64,000 bases of DNA from JACMQX01 sp040385105. Lineage in GTDB: Bacteria; Pseudomonadota; Gammaproteobacteria; Burkholderiales; Burkholderiaceae_C. Positions 43,170-52,247 of this stretch are shown here, one piece after another; position 1 is the first letter of the stretch; each line of letters opens with the position of its first letter. The position numbers were made by a program, and so were the translations under genes. The stretch is from the NCBI GenBank assembly GCA_040385105.1, contig JAZKHY010000003.1:1-64000 (forward strand). The letters are read 5' to 3'. Under the pieces are notes generated by a model. It did not search any database. It saw only the letters and a program-made list of their open reading frames with translations, and was not told where the DNA came from.

Positions 43170-44585
43170 TCAGCTGCAATTTTCGGCGATGTGGGCCTTG
43201 ACCACCGAAGCGTCGGCGGGAATCACCTTGACCCGGCGGGGCAAGGCTTCCAGGCCCTCGAATTTCACGGGCCGGTCCGGCTCGCGCCCCAGGGCTTCGA
43301 CGATGGTCGCGGCGAACTTGATGGGCAGCGCAGTCTCCAGAACGATCATCGGCGTGCCGGCTTGCAGGTGTGCGCGCGCCACCTTCACGCCGTCGGCGGT
43401 GTGGGTGTCGATCATCACACCGAAACGTGCCCAGGTATCACGGATCGTCGCCAGCCTGTCGGCATGGGTGCTCTTGCCGCTGACGAAGCCGTAACGCGCG
43501 GACGCGCCGTGGAACGCGGCTTCGCCGCTGAGGTCAAACCGGCCGGCCGATGACAGTTGCGCGCCGAACAGTGAGTTGGTGCGTGCGCCGTCGCGGCCCA
43601 GCAGGTCGAACACGAAGCGCTCGAAGTTCGAGGCCTTGGAGATGTCCATCGAGGGGCTGGACGTCTCATGCGTGTCGGCGCTGCCGCGCACGCGGTACAC
43701 GCCGGTGCGGAAGAACTCGTCGAGCACGTCGTTCTCATTGGTGGCGAGCACCAGCCGGTCAATGGGCAGGCCCATCATGCGGGCGACGTGGCCGGCGCAG
43801 ATGTTGCCGAAGTTGCCGGAAGGGACTGCGAAGCTGACCTTGCCCGGGTTGTCCCGGGTCGCGGCGAAATAGCCCGCGAAGTAATAGACGACCTGTGCCA
43901 GCAGCCGCGCCCAGTTGATCGAGTTGACGGTGCCGATACGGTATTTGCGCTTGAACTCGAGGTCGTTGGACACAGCCTTGACGATGTCCTGGCAGTCGTC
44001 AAACACGCCTTCGACGGCCAGGTTGTGGATGTTGGCATCCAGCAGGCTGAACATCTGCGCCTGCTGGAACGGGCTCATGCGGCCATTGGGGCTGAGCATG
44101 AAGACGCGCACGCCCTTCTTGCCGCGCATGGCGTACTCGGCGGCGCTGCCGGTGTCGCCCGAGGTGGCGCCCAGGATGTTGAGTTCCTCGCCGCGGCGCG
44201 CCAGCTCGTACTCGAACAGGTTGCCCAGCAGCTGCATGGCCATGTCCTTGAATGCGAGCGTCGGGCCGTTGGACAGGGCTTCGAGGTACAGGCCGTTTTC
44301 AAGCTTCTTCAGCGGGACGATTTCCCTGGTGCCGAAGACGTCCTGCGTATAGGTCTTGTGGCACAGCGCCTTGAGGTCAGCGGGGGGAATATCGTCAATG
44401 TAGAGCGACAGGATTTCGAACGCGAGGTCGGGATAGGACAGGCCGCGCCATTTTTCGAGCGAGGCGGCATCCACCTGCGGATAGCTCTCAGGCAAGTACA
44501 GGCCGCCGTCGGGCGCGAGGCCTTCCAGCAGGATCTCGCAGAAGCGTTTGCGGTCCGCATGACCGCGGGTACTTAGATACTTCAC
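43170..44585 (-). CDS. thrC: Threonine synthase
   Basis: A 471-residue PLP enzyme converting O-phosphohomoserine to threonine. PLP is bound by K113 in SNGPTLAFKDMAMQLLG; the N-terminus MKYLSTRGHADRKRFCEILL and the glycine-rich GATSGDTGSAAEYAMRG phosphate loop are diagnostic, as is the SFAVPSGNFGNICAGHVARM segment. This long form is the usual proteobacterial class. The start overlaps the hom stop (ATGA), which makes the two steps translationally coupled. Confidence 0.96.
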   Translation of the reverse strand: MKYLSTRGHADRKRFCEILLEGLAPDGGLYLPESYPQVDAASLEKWRGLSYPDLAFEILSLYIDDIPPADLKALCHKTYTQDVFGTREIVPLKKLENGLYLEALSNGPTLAFKDMAMQLLGNLFEYELARRGEELNILGATSGDTGSAAEYAMRGKKGVRVFMLSPNGRMSPFQQAQMFSLLDANIHNLAVEGVFDDCQDIVKAVSNDLEFKRKYRIGTVNSINWARLLAQVVYYFAGYFAATRDNPGKVSFAVPSGNFGNICAGHVARMMGLPIDRLVLATNENDVLDEFFRTGVYRVRGSADTHETSSPSMDISKASNFERFVFDLLGRDGARTNSLFGAQLSSAGRFDLSGEAAFHGASARYGFVSGKSTHADRLATIRDTWARFGVMIDTHTADGVKVARAHLQAGTPMIVLETALPIKFAATIVEALGREPDRPVKFEGLEALPRRVKVIPADASVVKAHIAENCS

Positions 44586-45904
44586 GCCAGCTCTTCCTTG
44601 CGGATTCGGGTGATCGGAGCCAGCACCGTCGGCAGCGCCTGCATCTGCGCGATCGCGTCGTTCATCGTGCCTTCGCGCGTGTCATGTGTGAGGATGATCA
44701 GGTCGGTCTGGTTGGCCTCGGCGCCGCCGACTTCATCGGCCTCGCGCTGGATCACCGCGTCGATGCTGATGTTGGCCGCGGCAAGGATGCCGGTGACCTT
44801 GGCCAGCACACCGGCTTCATCCGCCACCCGCAGGCGCAGGTAGTAGGCCGTCACGACTTCGCTCATCGGCAACACCACGGCGTCGCTCATAGCATCCGGC
44901 TGGAAGGCCAGGTGCGGCACCCGCTGCGCGGCATCGGCCGTGTGCAGGCGGGTGATGTCCACCAGGTCGGCGATCACGGCGCTGGCGGTGGGCTCGCTGC
45001 CCGCGCCCTTGCCGTAATACAGCGTGGTGCCCACGGCATCGCCCTGGACCATCACGGCGTTCATGGCGCCCTCGACATTGGCGATCAGGCGCTTGGCGGG
45101 TACCAGGCTCGGGTGCACCCGCAACTCGACGCCCTTGCTGGTGCGCTTGGTGATGCCCAGAAGCTTGATGCGGTAGCCGAGCTGCTCGGCATAGCGGATG
45201 TCCTGCGCTCCCAGCTTGGTGATGCCTTCCACATAGGCCTTGTCAAACTGCACCGGAATGCCGAAGGCAATCGCCGACATGATGGTCGCCTTGTGCGCGG
45301 CGTCCACCCCCTCGATGTCGAATGTCGGGTCCGCCTCGGCATAGCCCAGGCGTTGCGCTTCCTTGAGCACCACATCAAAGTCCAGCCCCTTGTCACGCAT
45401 CTCCGACAGGATGAAGTTGGTGGTGCCGTTGATGATGCCGGCGATCCACTGGATGCGGTTGGCCGTAAGGCCTTCGCGCAGCGCCTTGATGATCGGGATG
45501 CCGCCGGCCACGGCTGCCTCGAAGGCCACCATCACGCCCTTGCGGTGGGCGGCTGCAAAAATCTCGGTGCCATGCACCGCCAGCAATGCCTTGTTGGCGG
45601 TGACTACATGCTTGCCCGCCTCGATGGCTTCCATCACCAGCTGCTTTGCAATGCCGTAACCGCCGATGAGTTCGACAACGATATCGATGCCGGGGTTGGC
45701 AATAACGGCGCGAGCATCGTTGACCACCTGGACGCCGGTGCCGACGACACCCTGTGCGCGGGCTGTATCAAGGTCGGCCACCATGGTGATTTCAATGCCG
45801 CGCCCGGCACGCCGGGTGATTTCTTCCTGGTTGCGGGCGAGGACGTTGAATACACCGCTGCCGACGGTGCCGATGCCAAGAAGGCCTACTTGGATGGGTT
45901 TCAT
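44582..45904 (-). CDS. hom: Homoserine dehydrogenase
   Basis: A 440-residue monofunctional enzyme reducing aspartate semialdehyde to homoserine with NAD(P)H. The Rossmann motif is GLLGIGTVGSGVF (8-20). The catalytic domain has VVTANKALLAVHG, GGIPIIKALREGLTANRIQW, GTTNFILSEM and YAEADPTFDIEGVDAAHK. A C-terminal ACT domain (about 360-435, YYLRLRVADEAGVLAKV) suggests feedback inhibition by threonine. It is the first gene of hom-thrC and lies 63 bases after the aminotransferase gene on the same strand. Confidence 0.96.
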   Translation of the reverse strand: MKPIQVGLLGIGTVGSGVFNVLARNQEEITRRAGRGIEITMVADLDTARAQGVVGTGVQVVNDARAVIANPGIDIVVELIGGYGIAKQLVMEAIEAGKHVVTANKALLAVHGTEIFAAAHRKGVMVAFEAAVAGGIPIIKALREGLTANRIQWIAGIINGTTNFILSEMRDKGLDFDVVLKEAQRLGYAEADPTFDIEGVDAAHKATIMSAIAFGIPVQFDKAYVEGITKLGAQDIRYAEQLGYRIKLLGITKRTSKGVELRVHPSLVPAKRLIANVEGAMNAVMVQGDAVGTTLYYGKGAGSEPTASAVIADLVDITRLHTADAAQRVPHLAFQPDAMSDAVVLPMSEVVTAYYLRLRVADEAGVLAKVTGILAAANISIDAVIQREADEVGGAEANQTDLIILTHDTREGTMNDAIAQMQALPTVLAPITRIRKEELA

Positions 45905-45967
45905 TTTTTCTTCAGGTTCATATGTCAGGCACCAGCAGCGCGGTGAGGCGCTTGCGAGGCGCAGGGG

Positions 45968-47191
45968 TCAGGCGTGGCGTTTGCGATAGCTTTCAAGGAA
46001 TCGGGCGATCCGGTTGACGGCTTCGCGCAGGTCTTCCTCATGGGGCAGGAAGACAATGCGGAAGTGGTCCGGTGTCGGCCAGTTGAAGCCGGTGCCCTGC
46101 ACCAGCATCACCCGGGTTTCCTTGAGCAGTTCCAGGAAGAACATCCTGTCGTCTTCAATCGGGTACACCTTCGGGTCCAGCCGGGGAAACATGTACAGCG
46201 CCGCCTGCGGCTTGACGCAGGTCACGCCGGGAATGGCGGTGATGAGCTCATAGGCCAGGTCGCGCTGGCGGCGCAGCCGGCCGCCATCGCAGGTGAGGTC
46301 ATTGATGCTCTGGTAGCCGCCAAGCGCGGTCTGGATGGCCCACTGGCCCGGCACGTTGGCGCACAGCTTCATGTTCGAGAGCATGTTCAGCCCCTCGATG
46401 TAGTCGGAGGCCGATTTCTTGTCGCCGGACACCACCATCCAGCCGGCGCGGTAGCCGCAGGAACGGTAGCTCTTGGACAGCGAGTTGAAGGTCAGCGTCA
46501 GCACGTCCTGCGAAAGGCTGGCCATGGCGGTGTGCTTAGCGCCGTCGTAGAGAACCTTGTCATAGACCTCGTCGGCCAGGATGACGAGGCCATGCTGGCG
46601 TGCAATGTTGACGATTTCCTTGAGCAGTGCGTCCGAATAGATGACGCCGGTCGGGTTGTTCGGGTTGATGACCACAATGCCCTTGGTGCGCGGCGTGATC
46701 TTGGCGCGGATGTCATCCAGGTTGGGCATCCAGCCATTGGCTTCGTCGCACAGGTAATGCACCGGCGTGCCGCCGGACAGGCTCGTCACCGCCGTCCACA
46801 GCGGATAGTCCGGGGCAGGCAGCAGGAGTTCGTCGCCATCGTCTAGCAGTGTGTTGGTGGCCATCGCGATGAGTTCGCTCGCGCCGTTGCCAAGGTATAT
46901 GTCGTCCAGCGTCACGCCCTTGATGCCCTGCTTCTGGGTCTCGTGCATCACGGCCTTGCGCGCGGCGAAGATGCCCTTGCTGTCCGAATAGCCGGCCGAC
47001 GCGGGCAGGTTGCGGATCATGTCCTGCTGGATTTCTTCAGGTGCATCGAAGCCGAACACGGCCAGGTTGCCGATATTCAGCTTGATGATCTTCTGGCCTT
47101 CGTCCTCCATCTGCCTGGCCGCATCCATGATGGGGCCGCGGATGTCGTACAGCACGTTGGCGAGCTTGGCGGATTTGGAAATGGCTTTCAA
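45968..47191 (-). CDS. alaA: AlaA-like alanine/pyruvate aminotransferase (PLP class I)
   Basis: A 407-residue fold-type I aminotransferase. The PLP lysine lies in FNSLSKSYRSCGYRAGW, with DEVYDKVLYDG and the INPNNPTGVIYS loop binding the cofactor. The whole protein closely resembles the AlaA group that makes alanine from pyruvate and glutamate. The start is TTG 47191, preceded by GGAG five bases away and giving the family N-terminus LKAISKSAKLANVLYDIRGP; no ATG fits. It sits upstream of hom-thrC, the conserved order in many Burkholderiales, and is divergent from the Mth938-like gene. Confidence 0.9.
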   Translation of the reverse strand: MKAISKSAKLANVLYDIRGPIMDAARQMEDEGQKIIKLNIGNLAVFGFDAPEEIQQDMIRNLPASAGYSDSKGIFAARKAVMHETQKQGIKGVTLDDIYLGNGASELIAMATNTLLDDGDELLLPAPDYPLWTAVTSLSGGTPVHYLCDEANGWMPNLDDIRAKITPRTKGIVVINPNNPTGVIYSDALLKEIVNIARQHGLVILADEVYDKVLYDGAKHTAMASLSQDVLTLTFNSLSKSYRSCGYRAGWMVVSGDKKSASDYIEGLNMLSNMKLCANVPGQWAIQTALGGYQSINDLTCDGGRLRRQRDLAYELITAIPGVTCVKPQAALYMFPRLDPKVYPIEDDRMFFLELLKETRVMLVQGTGFNWPTPDHFRIVFLPHEEDLREAVNRIARFLESYRKRHA

Positions 47192-47299
47192 TGTCGCTCC
47201 GGGCGCCCCTGCAGAGGCGAAACCTATAATTTGACCACACTTCCGCACTGCTTTAGTGCAGCGCAGCATCCAGCGGCACTCAGAAGACACAGGGGCAGC

Positions 47300-47677
47300 A
47301 TGAAACTCCAGCCGGACAAATCAGACGTTCAGACCATCAGCGCCCACGGGCCGGGCTGGGTTGGCGTGAATGGCGAGAAGATCACCGGCAGCGTGATCAT
47401 CGGCTCAAGGGGCGAGCGGCTGGACTGGGACTGCAGTCGCTTCGAGGACCTGGGTGCCGCGCATTTTGAGCAGCTGGCCGGGCTCGGCGCCGAGCTCGTG
47501 ATCTTCGGCAGCGGGGCCCGCATCCGCTTTCCGCAGGGCGCCTGGCTGCAGCCGCTGATGGCGCGCCGCATCGGCCTGGAAACCATGGACACGCCCGCCG
47601 CCTGCCGCACCTACAACATCCTTGCGGGCGAAGGCCGTCATGTGCTAGCGGCGCTGCTTCTTGAACAGCCGGGCTGA
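47300..47677 (+). CDS. Mth938-like domain protein (DUF498 family)
   Basis: A 125-residue single-domain protein of the Mth938/DUF498 family (also found in eukaryotic NDUFAF3 assembly factors): MKLQPDKSDVQTISAHGPGWVGVNGE, LVIFGSGARIRFPQ, RRIGLETMDTPAACRTYNIL and VLAALLLE. The bacterial function is unknown. The ATG at 47300 has AGGGG seven bases upstream. TATAAT at 47224-47229 could be its -10 box. It precedes a peroxiredoxin gene by 96 bases, with a TAAAAT box (47697-47702) between them that may start a separate transcript. Confidence 0.87.
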   Translation: MKLQPDKSDVQTISAHGPGWVGVNGEKITGSVIIGSRGERLDWDCSRFEDLGAAHFEQLAGLGAELVIFGSGARIRFPQGAWLQPLMARRIGLETMDTPAACRTYNILAGEGRHVLAALLLEQPG

Positions 47678-47773
47678 AGTAGCCGGTTTTTCAGGGTAAA
47701 ATCTATGGTTGCAGCGGGAAGCTTCGTCCCCAAGTAGCAACGAGCAAAACCTGTCACACGAGATACAAATTCC

Positions 47774-48250
47774 ATGGCGATCGTTGTCAACAAACCCATC
47801 CCCGAATTTGAAGCAAACGCCACCGGCGGCATCAAAGTCTCCAACACATCGCACATCGGCAAGGTCGTCGTGCTGTACTTCTACCCGAAGGACAACACCC
47901 CCGGATGTACCACGGAAGCCATGCAGTTCCGTGACAAGTACAAGGACTTCGTGAAGGCCGGCGCCACCGTATTCGGCGTGTCGCGCGACAACATGAAGTC
48001 CCATGACGATTTCAAGGCCAAGCTCGAACTCCCGTTCGAACTGATTGCCGACACCGAAGAGAAGATGTGCCACATGTTCGGCGTGGTCAAGAACAAGATC
48101 ATGTATGGCAAGAAGGTCAAGGGCATCGAGCGCAGCACCTTCCTGATCGGCGCTGACGGCATCCTCAAGAACGAGTGGCGAGGCCTCAAGGTGCTGGGTC
48201 ATGTGGACGACGTGCTCAAGGCCGTCAAGGCCCTCAAGAAAGCAGCCTGA
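47774..48250 (+). CDS. Peroxiredoxin, BCP/PrxQ type
   Basis: A 158-residue thioredoxin-fold peroxidase. The peroxidatic cysteine is C45 in YPKDNTPGCTTEAM. The position five residues later, where BCP-type enzymes with an intra-helix disulfide have the resolving cysteine, is M50 here, so it must work as a 1-Cys enzyme or use C99. Threonine and arginine of the active site (T42, R in LIGADG-preceding ERSTFLI) are present. It reduces hydroperoxides with thiol donors in the cytoplasm. It is followed by a hairpin-bearing leader of phoH. Confidence 0.92.
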   Translation: MAIVVNKPIPEFEANATGGIKVSNTSHIGKVVVLYFYPKDNTPGCTTEAMQFRDKYKDFVKAGATVFGVSRDNMKSHDDFKAKLELPFELIADTEEKMCHMFGVVKNKIMYGKKVKGIERSTFLIGADGILKNEWRGLKVLGHVDDVLKAVKALKKAA

Positions 48251-48320
48251 GCTGCCGCCGGCGGATTCAGCCCGAAATACCCCGCAGACATCCGCTTGAC
48301 GTATTGGAGCAACAAAGAAC

Positions 48321-48416
48321 TTGCATTTAACCCGGCTCGTGCATAATGAACTTATGCCGTTGGAATTTGCAACCGCGCTCCACAAGAAAGCCGCCTTGGC
48401 CTCCAGGCGGCTTTTT
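48321..48416 (+). ncRNA. Possible short leader transcript with intrinsic terminator upstream of phoH
   Basis: TTGCAT (48321) and CATAAT (48342-48347, spacer 15) form a marginal promoter. About 40 bases later comes a perfect terminator, AAAGCCGCCT (48387-48396), loop TGGCCTCC, AGGCGGCTTT (48405-48414) and further T residues. The terminator ends 60 bases before the phoH start and about 140 bases after the peroxiredoxin stop. It may simply end the peroxiredoxin transcript, or release a roughly 60-nt RNA, or attenuate phoH. Confidence 0.4.
48387..48416 (+). terminator. Intrinsic terminator between the peroxiredoxin gene and phoH
   Basis: A 10-bp perfect stem (AAAGCCGCCT/AGGCGGCTTT) with an 8-base loop, followed by a T-rich stretch TTTTTCGCTTTTT. 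Structure and strength are clear. Whether it acts on the peroxiredoxin mRNA or on a phoH leader cannot be decided from sequence. Confidence 0.85.
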
Positions 48417-48477
48417 CGCTTTTTAAGCGGCAGTTTTATTCCTACTCCCCTCCCCCCACCAGCGAGACCGAAGCCAC

Positions 48478-50199
48478 ATGCCATTGCCACCCGCCCCCTC
48501 CAAGCGCGCCGCCCTGCTCTCGCCGCAAGCCTACGAAGCTCCGGCCCGTTCCCCGGCGAAGGCGTCGCGAAAATCGGAGGCGCATCCAGAAGGCAGTCCG
48601 CTGGCTGAAAAGCCGCAGGCGCAGGACCTGTTCGACCCTCGCGCCGGCGGCGCCGTGGCAGAGGCCTATGCCGACGAAGCCGCGCCGGTGGCCTATGCCG
48701 GGCGCACCGAATCTTCCCCTTCGCGCAACACCGAGCGCCCCGCCAGCAACAGCCGCAGGCGCACCGAGGCCCCGACGCCCGCACCACGGCCCAAGAAAGC
48801 CAAGTCCACGGGCCCGGCCAAGCTCTTCGTGCTGGACACCAACGTGCTGCTTCACGACCCGATGTGCCTGTTCCGCTTTGAGGAACATGACATCTTCCTG
48901 CCGATGATCGTCCTGGAAGAACTGGATGGCCACAAGAAAGGCATGACCGAGGTTGCCCGAAACGGCCGCCAGGCCAGCCGCACGCTGGATGCCCTGGCAG
49001 GCGCCGCCGGCGCCGACATGGCGCTGGGCCTGAAGCTGGACACCACAGGCCACCGCGAAGCCCGCGGCTGCCTCTTCTTCCAGACCCAGCCGCTGGACTA
49101 TGCGTTGCCGGCCAGCCTGCCGCAGGGCAAGGCGGACAACCAGATCCTGGGCGTTGTGGAGGCGCTGCGCCAGCAGCATGCCCCCCGCGAGGTCGTGCTG
49201 GTGTCCAAGGACATCAACATGCGCGTCAAGGCGCGCGCGCTGGGCCTGGCGACGGACGACTACCAGAACGACAAGACGCTGGAAGACGGCGACCTTCTCT
49301 ATTCGGGCTCGCTCGCCCTGCCACCCGATTTCTGGGCCAAGCATGGCAAGACTGTGGAGAGCTGGCAAAGCGGCAGCCATACCTTCTACCGTATCAGCGG
49401 GCCGGTTGTGCCCAGCCTGCTGATCAACCAGTTCGTCTATTTCGAGGCGCCCGGCGAGCCGTCCCTCTATGCGCGCGTCACCGAGATCCGCGCCAAGACT
49501 GCCGTACTCAAGACCCTCAAGGACTTTGGCCACCTGAAAAACGCCGTCTGGGGCGTGACCACCCGCAACCGCGAGCAGAACTTCGCGATGAACCTGCTGA
49601 TGGATCCTGAAGTGGACTTCGTCACGCTGGCCGGCACGGCCGGCACCGGCAAGACGCTGATGGCGCTGGCATCGGGCCTGACCCAGGTGCTGGACGACCG
49701 CCGCTACACCGAGATCATCATGACCCGCGCCACCGTCAGCGTGGGCGAGGACATCGGCTTCCTGCCCGGCACCGAGGAAGAAAAAATGGGCCCCTGGATG
49801 GGCGCACTGGATGACAACCTTGAGGTGCTGGCCAAGACCGAGACCAGCGCAGGCGAATGGGGCCGCGCAGCCACCAATGAGTTGATCCGCTCGCGCATCA
49901 AGATCAAGAGCATGAACTTCATGCGCGGCCGCACCTTCCTGAACAAGTACGTGATCATCGACGAGGCGCAGAACCTGACGCCCAAGCAGATGAAGACGCT
50001 GATCACCCGCGCCGGCCCGGGCACCAAGATCATCTGCATGGGCAACCTGGCGCAGATCGACACGCCCTACCTCACTGAAGGCTCATCAGGCCTGACCTAT
50101 GCGGTGGACAAGTTCAAAGGCTGGCCGCATGGCGGGCACATTACGCTGGCGCGCGGCGAGCGCTCCAGGCTGGCGGACTTTGCAAGCGAAGTGCTCTAG
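48478..50199 (+). CDS. PhoH family ATPase with N-terminal PIN domain (PhoH2/YlaK type)
   Basis: A 573-residue protein. The first 110 residues are Pro/Ala/Ser-rich and probably disordered. The PIN nuclease domain starts with KLFVLDTNVLLHDP (D120), with MIVLEELDGHKKG and LVSKDINMRVKARALG carrying further acidic residues. A linker strand domain follows, then the PhoH ATPase with Walker A GTAGTGKT (386-393) and Walker B YVIIDEAQNL. PIN-PhoH fusions have been shown to be RNA helicase/nucleases in mycobacteria and probably degrade structured RNA. The low-complexity tail is variable in the family and may have an alternative start. The stop shares CTAG with the convergent dnaB stop. Confidence 0.93.
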   Translation: MPLPPAPSKRAALLSPQAYEAPARSPAKASRKSEAHPEGSPLAEKPQAQDLFDPRAGGAVAEAYADEAAPVAYAGRTESSPSRNTERPASNSRRRTEAPTPAPRPKKAKSTGPAKLFVLDTNVLLHDPMCLFRFEEHDIFLPMIVLEELDGHKKGMTEVARNGRQASRTLDALAGAAGADMALGLKLDTTGHREARGCLFFQTQPLDYALPASLPQGKADNQILGVVEALRQQHAPREVVLVSKDINMRVKARALGLATDDYQNDKTLEDGDLLYSGSLALPPDFWAKHGKTVESWQSGSHTFYRISGPVVPSLLINQFVYFEAPGEPSLYARVTEIRAKTAVLKTLKDFGHLKNAVWGVTTRNREQNFAMNLLMDPEVDFVTLAGTAGTGKTLMALASGLTQVLDDRRYTEIIMTRATVSVGEDIGFLPGTEEEKMGPWMGALDDNLEVLAKTETSAGEWGRAATNELIRSRIKIKSMNFMRGRTFLNKYVIIDEAQNLTPKQMKTLITRAGPGTKIICMGNLAQIDTPYLTEGSSGLTYAVDKFKGWPHGGHITLARGERSRLADFASEVL

Positions 50200-51605
50200 A
50201 AGTCGCCGCCGCCACCGCCGCCTGCCAGGCTTTCAAACTTGGTGAGCGGTTTCAGGAAGGCCAGCTTCACGGTGCCTGTCGGGCCGTTACGCTGCTTGCT
50301 GATGATCACTTCCGCAACGCCCGGCTCCTTGGAGTCCTTGTTGTAGTAGTCGTCGCGGTAGATGAACATGATGACGTCGGCGTCCTGCTCGATGGCGCCT
50401 GACTCACGCAGGTCGCTCATCATGGGCCGCTTGTCGGTACGCGACTCGACACCACGGCTGAGCTGCGAGAGGGCGATCACAGGGCACTGCAGCTCTTTGG
50501 CCAGCATCTTGAGGCCGCGCGAAATCTCGCCAACGGCCGTTGCGCGGTTCTCGTCGCTCATGCTGCTGGACACACTCATGAGCTGCAGGTAGTCCACCAC
50601 GATCAGGCCGAGCTTGCCGCACTGGCGCGCGAGGCGCCGTGCATTGGCGCGCAACTCGCTCACGGTGAGGCCGGGGGTTTCGTCAATGTGCAGCGATATG
50701 TTGCGCAGCTTCTCGATGGCTTCCGTCAGGCGCGGCCATTCATCGTCGGTCAGGCGTCCGGTGCGAAGGTGGGTCTGGTCGATGCGCCCGATCGAGCCCA
50801 CGATACGCACTGCCAGCTGCGAGGCGCCCATTTCCATGGAGAACACCGCCACCGGCAGGCCTTCGTTGAGCGCCACATGTTCGGCGATATTGATCGCCAG
50901 CGCCGTCTTGCCCATTGAAGGGCGGGCCGCCAGCACGATCATGTCGCCGGCCTGGAAGCCCGAAGTCATCCGGTCAAGGTCGTAAAAGCCCGTGGGAATG
51001 CCGGTAACTTCACTGGGGTTGTCGGCCATCTCCTGGACGCGGTCCAGCAACTCGACCACCAGCGAGTCCATGCCCTGGAAGCCCTGCTTCATCCGCGAGC
51101 CTTCCTCGCCGATGTTGAAGATCTTCTGCTCGGCTTCGTCCAGGATCTTGGCAACCGGCTTACCCTGGGTGTTGAAGGCGTTGGTGGCAATCTCGTCGCT
51201 GGCGCTCACCAGCTTGCGCAGGATCGAGCGCTCGCGCACGATCTCGGCATAGCGGCGGATGTTGCTGGCGCTGGGGACGTACTGGGCCAGCGAGTTGAGG
51301 TAGCGCAGGCCGCCCACCTCCTCGGCCTTGCCCAGGTTCTGCAGTTGTTCATAGACGGTGATCACGTCTGCCGGTTTGGTGGCATTGATCAGCGTGCCCA
51401 CCACGCCGTAAATCAGCCGGTGCTCATAACGGTAGAAGTCGCCGTCGGTGAGCAGGTCGCCCACCCTGTCCCAGGCGCCGTTGTCCAGCAGCAGCCCGCC
51501 CAGCACGCTGGACTCGGCCTCAATGGAATGCGGCGGGATGCGCAGCTGGGATATCTGCTCGTCGGTGGTGTAGGCGTCGTCGATGGTGCTCAGTACTGCT
51601 GACAT
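50196..51605 (-). CDS. dnaB: Replicative DNA helicase
   Basis: A 469-residue DnaB. The N-terminal primase-interaction domain begins with LRIPPHSIEAESSVLGGLL. The RecA-like ATPase has Walker A LAARPSMGKTALAIN, GLPVAVFSMEMGASQL, Walker B LIVVDYLQLMS and the arginine-finger region SQLSRGVESRTDKRPMMSDLRESGAIEQDADV. No intein is present. An unusual C-terminus ends in a glycine run (AGGGGGGDF). It converges with phoH and is downstream of the rpsF-rplI operon, a common arrangement. Confidence 0.97.
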   Translation of the reverse strand: MSAVLSTIDDAYTTDEQISQLRIPPHSIEAESSVLGGLLLDNGAWDRVGDLLTDGDFYRYEHRLIYGVVGTLINATKPADVITVYEQLQNLGKAEEVGGLRYLNSLAQYVPSASNIRRYAEIVRERSILRKLVSASDEIATNAFNTQGKPVAKILDEAEQKIFNIGEEGSRMKQGFQGMDSLVVELLDRVQEMADNPSEVTGIPTGFYDLDRMTSGFQAGDMIVLAARPSMGKTALAINIAEHVALNEGLPVAVFSMEMGASQLAVRIVGSIGRIDQTHLRTGRLTDDEWPRLTEAIEKLRNISLHIDETPGLTVSELRANARRLARQCGKLGLIVVDYLQLMSVSSSMSDENRATAVGEISRGLKMLAKELQCPVIALSQLSRGVESRTDKRPMMSDLRESGAIEQDADVIMFIYRDDYYNKDSKEPGVAEVIISKQRNGPTGTVKLAFLKPLTKFESLAGGGGGGDF

Positions 51606-51727
51606 GGTGTTTCCTGGGGAGCCCTCATGCTACGCCGCGCGCCGATGGACGTCGAGGGAATGGCTGGGCACAAGCGTTGTAAAAGTCTGTGGATATCCGG
51701 TGCAGACCTGGGGATAAGTCCGGGCGG

Positions 51728-51765
51728 AAAAAACAAAAGCCGCCGGGCGCGAACCCGGCGGCTTT
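51728..51765 (-). terminator. Terminator of the rpsF-priB-rpsR-rplI operon
   Basis: Read on the minus strand, AAAGCCGCCGGG and CCCGGCGGCTTT (51765-51736) form a perfect 12-bp stem around a 6-base loop, followed by TTTGTTTTTT. It lies 17 bases after the rplI stop and about 120 bases before dnaB, so dnaB has its own promoter. Confidence 0.93.
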
Positions 51766-51782
51766 CTGGGGAAGACCTGCGA

Positions 51783-52235
51783 TTAAGCGGTTTCGCCGTA
51801 GACGGTGACGGTGATGTCGACCACCACGTCGGTGTGCAGGGCCACGCTCACGGTGCTGTCGCCGACGACCTTGATCGGGCCGTTGGGCATGCGGATCTGC
51901 GACTTCACGACCTTGTAGCCTTGCTTGTTCAGCTCTTCGGAGATGTCGTGGTTGGTGACGGAGCCGAACAGGCGGCCGTCAACGCCGGCCTTCTGGGTCA
52001 GCTTGATGGTCGTGCCACCGAGCTTTTCGCCCTGTGCTTGCGATTCGGCCAGCTTGGCGGCGGCAGCCTTTTCCAGTTCGGCACGCTTTGCGGCGAACTC
52101 GGCCTTGTTGGCTTCAGTCGCACGGCGGGCCAGCTTCTGGGGGATCAGGAAGTTGCGGGCGAAGCCGTCCTTGACCTTGACGATGTCGCCGAGGGCGCCA
52201 ACATTGGTGACTTTTTCGAGCAGGATGATTTGCAT
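51783..52235 (-). CDS. rplI: 50S ribosomal protein L9
   Basis: A 150-residue L9 with the two RNA-binding domains and the long connecting helix: MQIILLEKVTNVGALGDIVKVKDGFARNFLIP at the N-terminus, RATEANKAEFAAKRAELEKAAAAKL in the helix, and VDGRLFGSVTNHDISEELNKQG in the C-terminal domain. It is the last gene of the operon and lies 12 bases after rpsR. A strong terminator follows. Confidence 0.98.
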   Translation of the reverse strand: MQIILLEKVTNVGALGDIVKVKDGFARNFLIPQKLARRATEANKAEFAAKRAELEKAAAAKLAESQAQGEKLGGTTIKLTQKAGVDGRLFGSVTNHDISEELNKQGYKVVKSQIRMPNGPIKVVGDSTVSVALHTDVVVDITVTVYGETA

Positions 52236-52247
52236 GATCTTGGCCCC

